Notes: a model not told the origin generated them from the letters alone. A DNA stretch of 8,291 nt from Bryobacterales bacterium (GCA_003517725.1 DOZZ01000303.1:1-8291); one strand, 5' to 3'. Counted from the first letter of the stretch, positions 1 to 7,229 are shown. Made by a program: numbers and translations.

Positions 1-602
1 TCCAGCTCCTGTTTCGCCAGCACGCCTTTGTTCACCAGCACGGTCCACCGGTCCAGCTGCACTTTGGCCAGGCGCTGGTGCGATTCGCGCTGCTCCTGCG
101 CCGCCTGCATCTGGCTCAGGTTGGCCCGGCTCTGCGAGACATTGGCCGCGCCCTGGTGCACCTGTGAATCCAGATCCGGCGCGTCGATCTCGGCCAGCAG
201 CTGCCCCGCCTTGACGCGATCGCCGATATCGACGTTGCGCCGCTTCAGATACCCGGCGGCGCGCGCGTAGATAGAGGCCTCGGTCAGCGCCGTGACATTG
301 CCCGGCAGCAGCAGGTCGGATTCGGCCGGCGCACGCCGCGCCCGCGCCACGCTGACCGTCGGAATATTTTCCTTCTCTTCCTTCGAACCCTCGGCCAGCG
401 TTTTGTCGCGATTCACGCGCGGCAGATATCCGATCAGGAACAGAATCATCAGCAGGACCACCAGGCCCGCCCCGAGCAACAGCACTTTGCCGCGCGAAAC
501 ATGCTTCACCGGAAACACCGGATGTTGCGGATCGTCGAGCAGTTTTCGTTCAGGTCCGCCGTCGATCTGCGGCGGCGGAGTTTCGGCGCTGGTCTTATGC
601 AT
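1..602 (-). CDS. RND efflux periplasmic adaptor subunit (HlyD/AcrA-type membrane-fusion protein), 3'-truncated by window edge
   Basis: Only the first 200 residues are in the window; the reading frame is open to position 1. The protein would bridge the RND permease encoded just upstream to an outer-membrane channel. Visible parts in order: a 37-residue Pro/charged N-terminal tail, a single membrane anchor at about residues 38-60 (Val/Leu-rich), a Lys/Glu-rich linker (66-79), then the lipoyl-type hairpin half with the family pattern YARAAGYLKRRNVDIGDRVK (112-131) and GQLLAEIDAPDL (133-144). From about 145 onward there is a Gln/Ala/Ser-rich stretch that looks like the first helix of the adaptor coiled-coil hairpin. 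The ATG at 602 is preceded in frame by TGA (615-617), so no earlier start exists in this frame. The ribosome-binding site is weak (a GAGAC-like run). The 17-bp gap to the permease stop indicates co-transcription. The anchor is an uncleaved helix rather than a lipoprotein signal (no lipobox Cys). The assignment to the adaptor family is firm; the substrate is unknown. Confidence 0.92.
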   Translation of the reverse strand, partial: MHKTSAETPPPQIDGGPERKLLDDPQHPVFPVKHVSRGKVLLLGAGLVVLLMILFLIGYLPRVNRDKTLAEGSKEEKENIPTVSVARARRAPAESDLLLPGNVTALTEASIYARAAGYLKRRNVDIGDRVKAGQLLAEIDAPDLDSQVHQGAANVSQSRANLSQMQAAQEQRESHQRLAKVQLDRWTVLVNKGVLAKQEL

Positions 603-619
603 CGTGTGGGTGTCTCAAA

Positions 620-3600
620 TTAAGCATGGTGCGGCTCCAGATCCGGCACCGTTTCATGCGATTCTTCTTCGATCTGCCGGCCCTGGTCAAGCGGCGGCTT
701 CTTTCTCAAAAGACTGTAGGCGACGGGCACGAAGAACAGCGTCGCAAACGTCGCGACCAGCAGGCCGCCGATCACGGCGCGCCCCAGCGGCGCGTTCTGC
801 TCTCCGCCCTCGCCCAGCCCCAGCGCCATCGGCAGCATGCCCAGAATCATGGCCAGCGCCGTCATGGTAACCGGCCGGATGCGCGTGTAGCCCGCCGAGA
901 GGGCCGCCTCCACCGCGTTCATGCCGGTCGCCCGCTCGTCGTTGGCAAACGTCACCAGCAGAATACTGTTGGCCGTCGCCACGCCGATACACATGATGGC
1001 GCCCATCAGCGACGGCACGTTGAAGGTGGTCTGCGTGATGAACAGCATCCATACGATGCCCGCCATGGCGCCCGGCAGCGCCATCAAAATGATGAACGGA
1101 TCGAGCCACGACTGGAAATTCACCACCATCAGCAGGTACACCAGCAAAATCGCGAACACCAGGCCTATGCCCAAACGCAAGAACGAGCTCTTCATGGTGG
1201 TCACCTGTCCGCGCATCTCAATGCTGGTGCCGCTCGGCAGATTCTTCGAGGCGTCGCGGATAATTTTGGCGATGTCGTTCGAGACGCCGCCCAGGTCGCG
1301 CTGCTCGACGTTGGCGAAGACATCGAAAACCGGCTGGACGTTGTAATGGTTCACAATCGCCACCGAAGAACCGCGGCCGAAGCTCGCCAGGTTGCTCAAC
1401 AGTTCGGTCCTGCCGCCGCCCTGCGCCGAGATCGGCGTGCGCTTCAGCGCGTCGAACGAATCGACGCGGTACATCGGCGTCTGCACCGCCACGTTATAGT
1501 TGACGCCGTTCACCGGATTGAGCCACTGGTTGGGCGCCACCTGTCCGCTCGAGGCCAGCGAAATCAGCAGGCTGTTGGCGACGTCGCGCTGGGTTAACCC
1601 GATCTGATCGGCTTTGGCGCGATCCACGTTCACCTGCACTTCGGGATAGTTGACCTCCTGATGCACGTGCACGTCCACCGCGCCCTGCACCAGGGACATC
1701 CGGCGCTCCAGCTTTTTGGCCAACTGATAGCCCGCGGCGGAGTCGCGCGTGACAATCTGCACGTCGATCGGCGAGGGCAAGCCGAAATTCAGAATCTGGT
1801 TGGTGATGTTGGCCGACTGGAAAAAGAAGGTTTCTTCCGGAAACTTTTCGCGCAATGCCGCGCGTAACCGCCGCTGGTACTCCGGCGTGCGAACTTTGCG
1901 GTTTTCGTTCAGAGAGATCAGGATCTCGCCATCGGCGTTGCCGATTGACGAGGAATCGCTATAGGCCAGATTGATGCCGCCTGGCGGCAGGCCGATATTG
2001 TCCAGGATGGCGCCCAGTTCGTCCCGCGGAATGACCTGGCGGATCTGGTCCTCCACCCGGCTGAAGACGCGCTCGGTCTCCTCGATGCGCGTGCCCTGGG
2101 GAGCACGGACGTGCAAGCGCATCTGGCCGGAATCGATATACGGGAAAAAGTCCTGACCCACCAGCGCGCCGAGCGCCAGCGATCCCAGGCAGAACCCCGC
2201 GAAGATCAGGCCCACCGTGCGCCGATGGTGAAGGGTCCAGGCCAGCGCCGTCTTATAGCGCTCGCGCACGCGTTCGAAGCGGCGATTGAACGCATGATGC
2301 ACGCGCCAGATTACGCCTTCGCCGGTGTGTTCCTGTTCGTGTTCGCCGCTGATGTAAAGCTTGACCTCGGCGCGCAAAAGGTAGTGCACCATGGTCGGCA
2401 CCAGCGTCCGCGAGAGCAGGTACGACGTCATCATCGCGAAGACCACGGCCATCGCCAGCGGCGTAAACAAAAAGCGCGCCGCGCCGGTCAGCAGCAGCAC
2501 CGGAACAAACACGATACAAATAGCCAGCGTGGAAACGAAGGCCGGGACGGCAATCTGCTGCGCGCCATCCAGAATGGCCCGGGTCAGCGGCTTGCGCTGG
2601 GCCATGTTGCGATGCACGTTCTCGATCTCGACGGTGGCGTCGTCCACCAGGATGCCGACCGCCAGGGCCAGGCCGCCCAGGGTCATCACGTTAACGGTCT
2701 CGCCCAGCGCGCCCAGGATGATCAGCGACGTCAGAATCGAGAGCGGGATCGAGATGCACACAATCAGCGTGCTGCGCCAGCTGCCCAGGAACAGCAAAAT
2801 CATGAGCCCCGTGAGCATCGCCGCAATGGTGCCTTCCCGCAGCACTCCGCTGATGGCCGCTCGCACAAATAGAGATTGATCGAACATCCGGAGGAGCTTC
2901 AGCTCGGGCGGCATGGTCGCCATAATTTTGGGAAGCCGCGCCTTGACCTTATCGATAATTTCCAGCGTGGAGGCGTTGCCGTTCTTCAGCACGGTCAGCA
3001 GTGACGCGCGGCCGCCGTTGAGCCGCACGATGTTGTTCTGCACGGCATAGCCGTCCCGCACCTGCGCCACATCCTTGATGAACACGGTGGCGCCGTTGGC
3101 GGTGCGGATGGGCAGATCGTTCAACTGGCTTGCCTCTTGCGGGCTGCTATTGAGCCGCACCAGGTATTCGCGGTCGCCCACTTTGGCGGTGCCCGCGGGC
3201 AGAATCAGGTTTTGGGCGCTGATGGCATTGCTGACGTCGGTCGCCGAAAGGTGATTGGCATACAGCGCGTTGGGGTCCAAATCAACCATGATCTGCCGCA
3301 TTTTGCCGCCATACGGCAGCGGCACGGACGCGCCCTGCACGGTGGCCAGTTGGGTCCGGATGAAATTAAAGCCCAGGTCGTAAAGTTGCTGCTCGGTAAG
3401 CGTTTTGCTGCTGAGCGCCAGTTGCAGAATCGGTACGCTGGCGGCGTTGTATTTGATAATCGCTGGTGGAAAGATGCCCGGAGGTAAAGCTCGCAGAACC
3501 GTTTGCATGATCGCCGAGATCTGCGAGATGGCCAGTTCCACCTTGACGCGGGGCTGGAAATAAACCTTGACAATCGCGACGCCCGTGTAGGATTGCGACT

Positions 3601-3844
3601 CGATGTGCTCGATATCGTTCACCGTCGTGGTCATGGCGCGCTCCGAGATGGTGACGATACGCTTGGCCATTTCGTCCGGCGAGACGCCGCTATAGCTCCA
3701 GATCACGCTGACCACCGGAATATCGATATTCGGGAAAATATCGGTCGGCATCGTGAAAATGGACGCCAAGCCCAGAATCACGATCAACGCCGACATCACG
3801 ACGAACGTGTATGGCCGGCGCAGCGCGAGTCTTACGATCCACAT
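620..3844 (-). CDS. RND-family efflux transporter permease subunit (AcrB/hydrophobe-amphiphile type)
   Basis: Complete 1074-residue inner-membrane pump, close to the roughly 1050 usual for AcrB-like permeases, with the duplicated RND layout. TM1 is at about 11-30 and the first periplasmic loop at 31-335. TM2-TM6 fall at 338-487, followed by a charged cytoplasmic linker, TM7 at 542-562, the second periplasmic loop at 564-888 and TM8-TM12 at 889-1046. TM4 carries GILVDDATVEIENVHRN (397-413), with D401-D402 matching the AcrB Asp407/Asp408 proton-relay pair. TM11 keeps R988 and T995, matching AcrB Arg971 and Thr978. The two Asp residues argue against the heavy-metal (CusA) subfamily, which keeps one. 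The position of AcrB Lys940 is Ala958 here (GVATANSILL, 954-963). The ATG at 3844 is forced, because an in-frame TAA (3851-3853) lies 9 bp upstream. It is the first gene of the operon with the adaptor; this permease-first order is the reverse of acrAB. The exported substrate cannot be read from the sequence. Confidence 0.96.
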   Translation of the reverse strand: MWIVRLALRRPYTFVVMSALIVILGLASIFTMPTDIFPNIDIPVVSVIWSYSGVSPDEMAKRIVTISERAMTTTVNDIEHIESQSYTGVAIVKVYFQPRVKVELAISQISAIMQTVLRALPPGIFPPAIIKYNAASVPILQLALSSKTLTEQQLYDLGFNFIRTQLATVQGASVPLPYGGKMRQIMVDLDPNALYANHLSATDVSNAISAQNLILPAGTAKVGDREYLVRLNSSPQEASQLNDLPIRTANGATVFIKDVAQVRDGYAVQNNIVRLNGGRASLLTVLKNGNASTLEIIDKVKARLPKIMATMPPELKLLRMFDQSLFVRAAISGVLREGTIAAMLTGLMILLFLGSWRSTLIVCISIPLSILTSLIILGALGETVNVMTLGGLALAVGILVDDATVEIENVHRNMAQRKPLTRAILDGAQQIAVPAFVSTLAICIVFVPVLLLTGAARFLFTPLAMAVVFAMMTSYLLSRTLVPTMVHYLLRAEVKLYISGEHEQEHTGEGVIWRVHHAFNRRFERVRERYKTALAWTLHHRRTVGLIFAGFCLGSLALGALVGQDFFPYIDSGQMRLHVRAPQGTRIEETERVFSRVEDQIRQVIPRDELGAILDNIGLPPGGINLAYSDSSSIGNADGEILISLNENRKVRTPEYQRRLRAALREKFPEETFFFQSANITNQILNFGLPSPIDVQIVTRDSAAGYQLAKKLERRMSLVQGAVDVHVHQEVNYPEVQVNVDRAKADQIGLTQRDVANSLLISLASSGQVAPNQWLNPVNGVNYNVAVQTPMYRVDSFDALKRTPISAQGGGRTELLSNLASFGRGSSVAIVNHYNVQPVFDVFANVEQRDLGGVSNDIAKIIRDASKNLPSGTSIEMRGQVTTMKSSFLRLGIGLVFAILLVYLLMVVNFQSWLDPFIILMALPGAMAGIVWMLFITQTTFNVPSLMGAIMCIGVATANSILLVTFANDERATGMNAVEAALSAGYTRIRPVTMTALAMILGMLPMALGLGEGGEQNAPLGRAVIGGLLVATFATLFFVPVAYSLLRKKPPLDQGRQIEEESHETVPDLEPHHA

Positions 3845-3967
3845 GTTTTGTTAATAGTCTCTTTTAAAAGGGATGACGGCACCCCGCATTTGGGTTCGGA
3901 CGGGGAATATCTCTTACAGCTTAACAAGACCTCCCGTAAGGGCGATGCCGCCCGCGGCCGGGTTACC

Positions 3968-3989
3968 CCTGGCGTTTGACAACGCCAGG
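3968..3989. promoter_or_regulatory. Perfect 9-4-9 inverted repeat (hairpin or operator candidate)
   Basis: CCTGGCGTT and its exact reverse complement AACGCCAGG flank the four bases TGAC. The repeat lies 31-53 bp upstream of the FecR-domain start codon. It is not followed by a T-run on either strand, so it does not look like an intrinsic terminator. TTGACA (3976-3981), a consensus -35 hexamer, sits inside the repeat, but the best element 17 bp downstream (CAGTAT, 3999-4004) is a poor -10 and would leave almost no leader before the ribosome-binding site. It could be an operator for a dimeric regulator or a stem in the 5' leader of the plus-strand mRNA. Confidence 0.5.
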
Positions 3990-4008
3990 CGGAAGGCGCA
4001 GTATCAGA

Positions 4009-4014
4009 TTGAGG
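4009..4014 (+). promoter_or_regulatory. Ribosome-binding site that fixes the FecR-domain gene start
   Basis: TTGAGG, with the GAGG core at 4011-4014, lies 6 bp before ATG 4021. It supports this start over the in-frame TTG at 3976, which lies inside the inverted repeat, has no Shine-Dalgarno sequence, and would put 15 extra residues in front of a good signal peptide. Confidence 0.75.
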
Positions 4015-4020
4015 TTTTCC

Positions 4021-5073
4021 ATGCTCTGGTCGAATCGGTCAGCCCTCTTATTTGCCTCCCTGATCGGGTGTTTCACGGCATCGGCCTTCGGGCAATCGGT
4101 CATTTCGGCCCACTCCGGCGTTGTTCATCTTTCGCAGGGCGCCGTATTCATTGGCGGCCAGCAGGTCGATCAGAGATTCGGCACGTTCCCCGACATTAAG
4201 GAAAAAGCCAGCCTGACGACGACCGAAGGCCGCGCCGAGGTGCTCTTGACCCCCGGTATCTTCCTGCGCGTGGGCGAAGACAGCGCCATCCGCATGATCA
4301 GCAACCGCTTGATCGATACGCGCGTGGAATTCGTCTCCGGCGAGGCCATGGTGGAGTCCGACATTACTTATAAGGACAACAAAGACACCCACGTGGCATT
4401 GGTCTATGGCGATTACACCGTGACCATCGCGCGGCACGGGCTGTTCAGCCTGCAGTCGAACCCGGCGCAGCTGAAGGTGTTTTCGGGCGAAGTGGAAGTC
4501 GCGCACGGCTCGGACAAGGCGCAGGTCAAAGAAGGCCGGCTGATGCCGTTTTCTCCCGCCCTGGCCGCCGAGAAATTCGATAACAAAGATGGCGATTCGC
4601 TTTACCGCTGGAGCCAGAACCGCAGCCAGTCGCTGGCCGTGGCCAATGTTTCGGCCGCCAAAAGCGCACGCGACAGCGGCTTTTACTCCTCCGGCGTGGG
4701 CTCCTGGTTTTTCAACCAGAACTACGGCATGTACACCTACCTGCCGGGTGGCCGCGACATTGCGTTTTCGCCCTTCGGCTACTCCTTCTATACGCCGTAC
4801 TCCGTGTATTCCGGCTTCTATATCCCGGTCATGCGCACCGGTGCGCCGTCTGGCGCGAGAACCGCACTGCCCGTCGGCAACACCGTGAGCCTGCATTCGC
4901 CCACGCTGGCCGCCGTCAACAACAGCAACAGCAATAGAATTGGGTCGCCCTCCGTGCGGTCCGCGGGGGCGCCCACCGGCGGGATGTCCACGGGCGGCGT
5001 CTCCGTCAGCCGCGGCATGCCCAGCGGCGGAATCTCCGTGGGCGGCGGCCGTAACGGCGTCCGCGGCCGTTAA
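4021..5073 (+). CDS. Secreted FecR-domain protein with aromatic and glycine-rich C-terminal tail
   Basis: A 350-residue exported protein. Residues 1-25 form a signal peptide: a short Arg-containing n-region, a hydrophobic core LLFASLIGCF, then TASAFGQ as the likely cleavage area. Residues about 28-165 resemble the FecR beta-rich domain: GVVHLSQGAVFIGGQ (33-47), then TTEGRAEVLLTPGIFLRVGE (67-86), RMISNRLIDTRVEFVSGEAMVE (91-112) and LKVFSGEVEV (151-160). This repeated V-x-G-E-V/A pattern is typical of the domain. Residues 193-213 (SLYRWSQNRSQSLAVANVSA) match the segment that follows this domain in acidobacterial relatives, as I recall them. Residues 220-270 are rich in Tyr, Phe and Gly, and 316-350 are Gly/Ser-rich with two 11-residue repeats. 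There is no membrane helix after the signal peptide, no cytoplasmic anti-sigma part and no neighbouring sigma-factor gene, so a classical FecR role in iron signalling is unlikely. A cell-surface or periplasmic role is inferred; the exact function is unknown. The gene is divergent from the efflux operon and convergent with the peptidase. Confidence 0.85.
   Translation: MLWSNRSALLFASLIGCFTASAFGQSVISAHSGVVHLSQGAVFIGGQQVDQRFGTFPDIKEKASLTTTEGRAEVLLTPGIFLRVGEDSAIRMISNRLIDTRVEFVSGEAMVESDITYKDNKDTHVALVYGDYTVTIARHGLFSLQSNPAQLKVFSGEVEVAHGSDKAQVKEGRLMPFSPALAAEKFDNKDGDSLYRWSQNRSQSLAVANVSAAKSARDSGFYSSGVGSWFFNQNYGMYTYLPGGRDIAFSPFGYSFYTPYSVYSGFYIPVMRTGAPSGARTALPVGNTVSLHSPTLAAVNNSNSNRIGSPSVRSAGAPTGGMSTGGVSVSRGMPSGGISVGGGRNGVRGR
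4981..5046 (+). repeat. Two tandem imperfect 33-bp repeats inside the FecR-domain gene
   Basis: Units 4981-5013 and 5014-5046 encode GMSTGGVSVSR and GMPSGGISVGG. By hand alignment they agree at about 24 of 33 bases, with differences mostly at third codon positions and in conservative changes. This suggests an old in-frame duplication within the Gly/Ser-rich tail. Confidence 0.6.
5070..5073. other. Overlapping convergent stop codons (TTAA)
   Basis: The plus-strand FecR-domain gene ends with TAA at 5071-5073 and the minus-strand peptidase ends with TAA read from 5072-5070, so both stops share the palindrome TTAA. There is no intergenic space, and any transcription terminator for one gene must lie inside the other. 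No hairpin followed by a T-run was seen close by. Confidence 0.95.
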
Positions 5074-7229
5074 GGCTTCAAAGCTTCGTCAAAGAAGGTC
5101 ACGATCGTTTCGGACAAATGGCGCCTGATCGGCCCCGTGACCCCGTGCGACTTCTGCGGGTAGATCACCATGCGGAACTGCCGATCGGCCTTCTCGAGTG
5201 CATCGGCCATCTGCAGGGTGTTCTGGAAATGCACGTTGTCGTCTTCCACGTTGTGCAGCAGCAGTAGCTTGGCCCGCAGATCCGCCGCGTGCTGGATCGG
5301 CGAGCTGCGCTCGTAGCCGGCGGCGTTTTCCGACGGCAGGCCCATGTAGCGCTCCGTATAAATCGAATCGTAGTTGCGCCAGCTGGTGACCGGCGCGCCG
5401 GCCACCCCGGCACGGAACAGTCCCGGCGCATTCGTGAGGGAGTACAGCGTCATATAGCCGCCGTAACTCCAGCCGTAAATCCCCATGCGCGTGGTATCGG
5501 CATAGCCCAGCGTTTTCAGATACTCGATGCCCGCCTTCTGGTCAGCCAGTTCGGTTGCCCCCAGGTTGCGAAAGACGGCCGACTCCCACGCGTGACCCCG
5601 GCCGTACGAGCCCCGGTTGTCCACCTGCCAGATCAGATACCCTTTGTGCGCCAGCACCTGGTCCAGCGTCGCGCCACTCCAGGCATTGCGTACGGACTGC
5701 GCATGCGGCCCGCCATACACGTCGACAATCACGGGATATTTCCTGTCCGGCATGAAACCGGCCGGCTTAATCAGCCGCGCATACATCACCTGTCCGTCCT
5801 GCGCCTTCAGCGTCAGCAGCTCGGTCGGCAGCAGCGCATATTCATCGGACAGGAGGTGGCTCGAAGGGGTATACACGAACACCTCGCTGCCATCGGTGCG
5901 CCGGATGGTGCGCGACTGCGGTTGGGTCAGACTGCTGAACGTTTCGAGCATGTATCGGCAGCCGGGGCTGATCGACTCCTCAAACGTGCCGGAGCCCTGC
6001 GTGATGCGCCGTTTGTCCTGGCCATCGAAGCTCACCACGTAAAGCTGCCGCTCCAGCGGACTGCCTTCCGTCGTCAGGTAATACACGCGCTGGCCGGCCT
6101 CGTCGACGCCCGCGACTGCCGTAACGTCCCAGCCGCCCGCAGTCAGTTCCCGCTGCAACTGGCCGTCTCTGCCGTAGCGGTAAAGATGCCGGTGCCCGCT
6201 GCGCTCGCTCGACCACAGGAACTGGCCGGAGTCGAGGAAGCGGAAGGTGTCATCCACATTGATCCAATACTTGTCCTCTTCATGCAGCAGGACGCGGCGC
6301 GCGCCACCGGCGGCATTCTCCGCCAGCAGATCCAACTTGTCCTGCACGCGGTTCAACCGGATCACCGCCACTTCGGAGGAGTCCGGAAACCACGCCAGCC
6401 GCGCGACCAACTGGTCCTGGCCGGCGCCCATGTCATCCAGCCACTTCGTCGCGCCGCCGCCTGCCGGGACAATGCCCACGCGCACCACAGCATTGGGGTC
6501 GCCGGCTTTGGGGTAGCGCTCGGGTTCCAGCAGCCCTCGCGCGCGCAGCAGATCCACCTGGGGGAAAACGGGCTCGGCGCTGGTATCGAATTGCAGGTAG
6601 GCTACGCGCCGGCTATCGGGCGACCACCAGTACGCCGTTCCCAGCTCCAACTCTTCCGGATAAACCCAGTCCAACTGCGCGTTAAGGCGCGTCGGCGACC
6701 CGTCGAAAGTCAGGCGCGTCTCGTGTTTCGTGGCGAGGTCGATCGTATAGAGCTCCGGCCCGCGCCGGAACGCCACGCGCCGGTTGTCGGGCGACAGTTT
6801 CGGGTCGGCTTCGTTGGTATCGGTACGGGTGAGCTGCTCGACGGCGGCCGTGTCGGTCCGCACCACGAACAGGTCGCCCGCGGCCTGCACCAGCAGCCGG
6901 TCGCCCGACTTAAACCACTGTACCGGCTGTTCGCCGACGCGGCGATTAGTCCAGTCGAACGGCGTGGCTTCGGGAACCTTGCGGGCCATCTGCTCCAGGC
7001 GGCTCATCGGCAGCAGTTCGCGGCTCTGGCGCGCGGCCACGTCGTAGATCAGCAGCTTCTTGTCCTCGAGCGTTGCCAGGCGCTGGCCGTCCGGCGACCA
7101 AAACACCGGACCCATGCCTTTGCGCGCCGCCGGCTGCATCAGCGTGTCGATCGTCACCGGCTTCTTCTCGGCGGCCGCCGTGACGCTCAACAGCGCCAGC
7201 CAAAAAATTGCACGCGGTCCGCAAGTCAT
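5070..7229 (-). CDS. Secreted dipeptidyl peptidase IV-like serine peptidase (MEROPS family S9B)
   Basis: An exported prolyl-type exopeptidase expected to remove X-Pro or X-Ala dipeptides from peptide N-termini. Numbered from ATG 7229 it has 719 residues. A signal peptide occupies about 1-20 (hydrophobic run IFWLALLSVTAAA before EKKP). An eight-bladed-propeller-type N-terminal domain runs to about 460, with repeated WSPDG, SPDNRRVAF and WSPDSRRVAYL elements. The motif DWVYPEEL (187-194) keeps the double Glu (E192-E193) that in DPP-IV binds the free substrate amino group. The alpha/beta-hydrolase domain follows, with VDVYGGPHAQ (oxyanion Tyr505), GWSYGGY (nucleophile Ser588), VEDDNVHF (Asp663, Asn665) and QKSHG (His695). 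All catalytic residues are present, so it should be active. The alternative start is GTG 7250 (726 residues); neither start has a clear ribosome-binding site, and ATG was chosen for its more compact signal peptide. It follows the copper-monooxygenase-like gene by 51 bp on the same strand, so the two are probably co-transcribed. Confidence 0.94.
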   Translation of the reverse strand: MTCGPRAIFWLALLSVTAAAEKKPVTIDTLMQPAARKGMGPVFWSPDGQRLATLEDKKLLIYDVAARQSRELLPMSRLEQMARKVPEATPFDWTNRRVGEQPVQWFKSGDRLLVQAAGDLFVVRTDTAAVEQLTRTDTNEADPKLSPDNRRVAFRRGPELYTIDLATKHETRLTFDGSPTRLNAQLDWVYPEELELGTAYWWSPDSRRVAYLQFDTSAEPVFPQVDLLRARGLLEPERYPKAGDPNAVVRVGIVPAGGGATKWLDDMGAGQDQLVARLAWFPDSSEVAVIRLNRVQDKLDLLAENAAGGARRVLLHEEDKYWINVDDTFRFLDSGQFLWSSERSGHRHLYRYGRDGQLQRELTAGGWDVTAVAGVDEAGQRVYYLTTEGSPLERQLYVVSFDGQDKRRITQGSGTFEESISPGCRYMLETFSSLTQPQSRTIRRTDGSEVFVYTPSSHLLSDEYALLPTELLTLKAQDGQVMYARLIKPAGFMPDRKYPVIVDVYGGPHAQSVRNAWSGATLDQVLAHKGYLIWQVDNRGSYGRGHAWESAVFRNLGATELADQKAGIEYLKTLGYADTTRMGIYGWSYGGYMTLYSLTNAPGLFRAGVAGAPVTSWRNYDSIYTERYMGLPSENAAGYERSSPIQHAADLRAKLLLLHNVEDDNVHFQNTLQMADALEKADRQFRMVIYPQKSHGVTGPIRRHLSETIVTFFDEALKP

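Larger units (their letters stand above)
3845..4020. promoter_or_regulatory. Divergent intergenic region between RND permease and FecR-domain gene
   Basis: This 176-bp non-coding stretch must hold the promoters for the leftward efflux operon and the rightward FecR-domain gene. Next to the permease start it is AT-rich and includes a perfect 10-bp palindrome CTTTTAAAAG (3861-3870) and, on the minus strand, a TATTAA-like element 6-11 bp before the ATG. The middle and right parts are GC-rich, with a short hairpin GGGCG-ATGC-CGCCC (3940-3953) and a longer one at 3968-3989, listed separately. No convincing pair of -35/-10 boxes with 16-18 bp spacing was found in either direction, so promoter positions are not assigned. 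The divergent layout is seen directly; shared regulation is inference. Confidence 0.6.

Noticed and set aside
292..870. A plus-strand open frame of 192 codons and another at 28-270 across the adaptor gene
   Set aside because: The minus strand encodes an uninterrupted adaptor protein with a membrane anchor and lipoyl-type motif. The plus-strand products are Arg/Ser/Ala-rich without structure.
2111..2872. A 253-codon plus-strand open frame, and a 323-codon one at 626-1597, inside the permease gene
   Set aside because: Both are His/Arg/Gln-rich antisense shadows of a confidently identified RND permease. Neither shows a signal peptide, a domain or a supporting ribosome-binding site.
620..3844. 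Heavy-metal (CusA-type) efflux assignment
   Set aside because: TM4 has the double Asp (D401-D402) of the hydrophobe/amphiphile group rather than the single Asp arrangement of CusA, and no methionine relay is evident.
3940..3989. Possible riboswitch in the FecR-domain leader: GGGCGATG resembles part of the fluoride motif, and GCCGGGTTACC-like bases resemble the 3' end of the c-di-GMP-I motif
   Set aside because: The fluoride motif's second conserved segment (CTGATG-like) is absent, and the 5' half of the c-di-GMP-I motif (ACGCACAGGGCAAACC-like and GACGCAAAGCC-like) is not present upstream. The resemblance is local only.
3968..3989. Inverted repeat as an intrinsic terminator
   Set aside because: No T-run follows the stem on either strand, and no gene ends next to it; both flanking genes start here.
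4048..4896. A 282-codon minus-strand open frame opposite the FecR-domain gene
   Set aside because: It is His/Gly/Ala-rich with no domain signature, whereas the plus strand has a ribosome-binding site, a signal peptide and the FecR-like pattern.
3976..5073. Longer FecR-domain gene starting at TTG 3976
   Set aside because: There is no ribosome-binding site before the TTG, it lies in the inverted repeat, and it would add 15 residues ahead of an otherwise well-formed signal peptide. ATG 4021 has GAGG at a good spacing.
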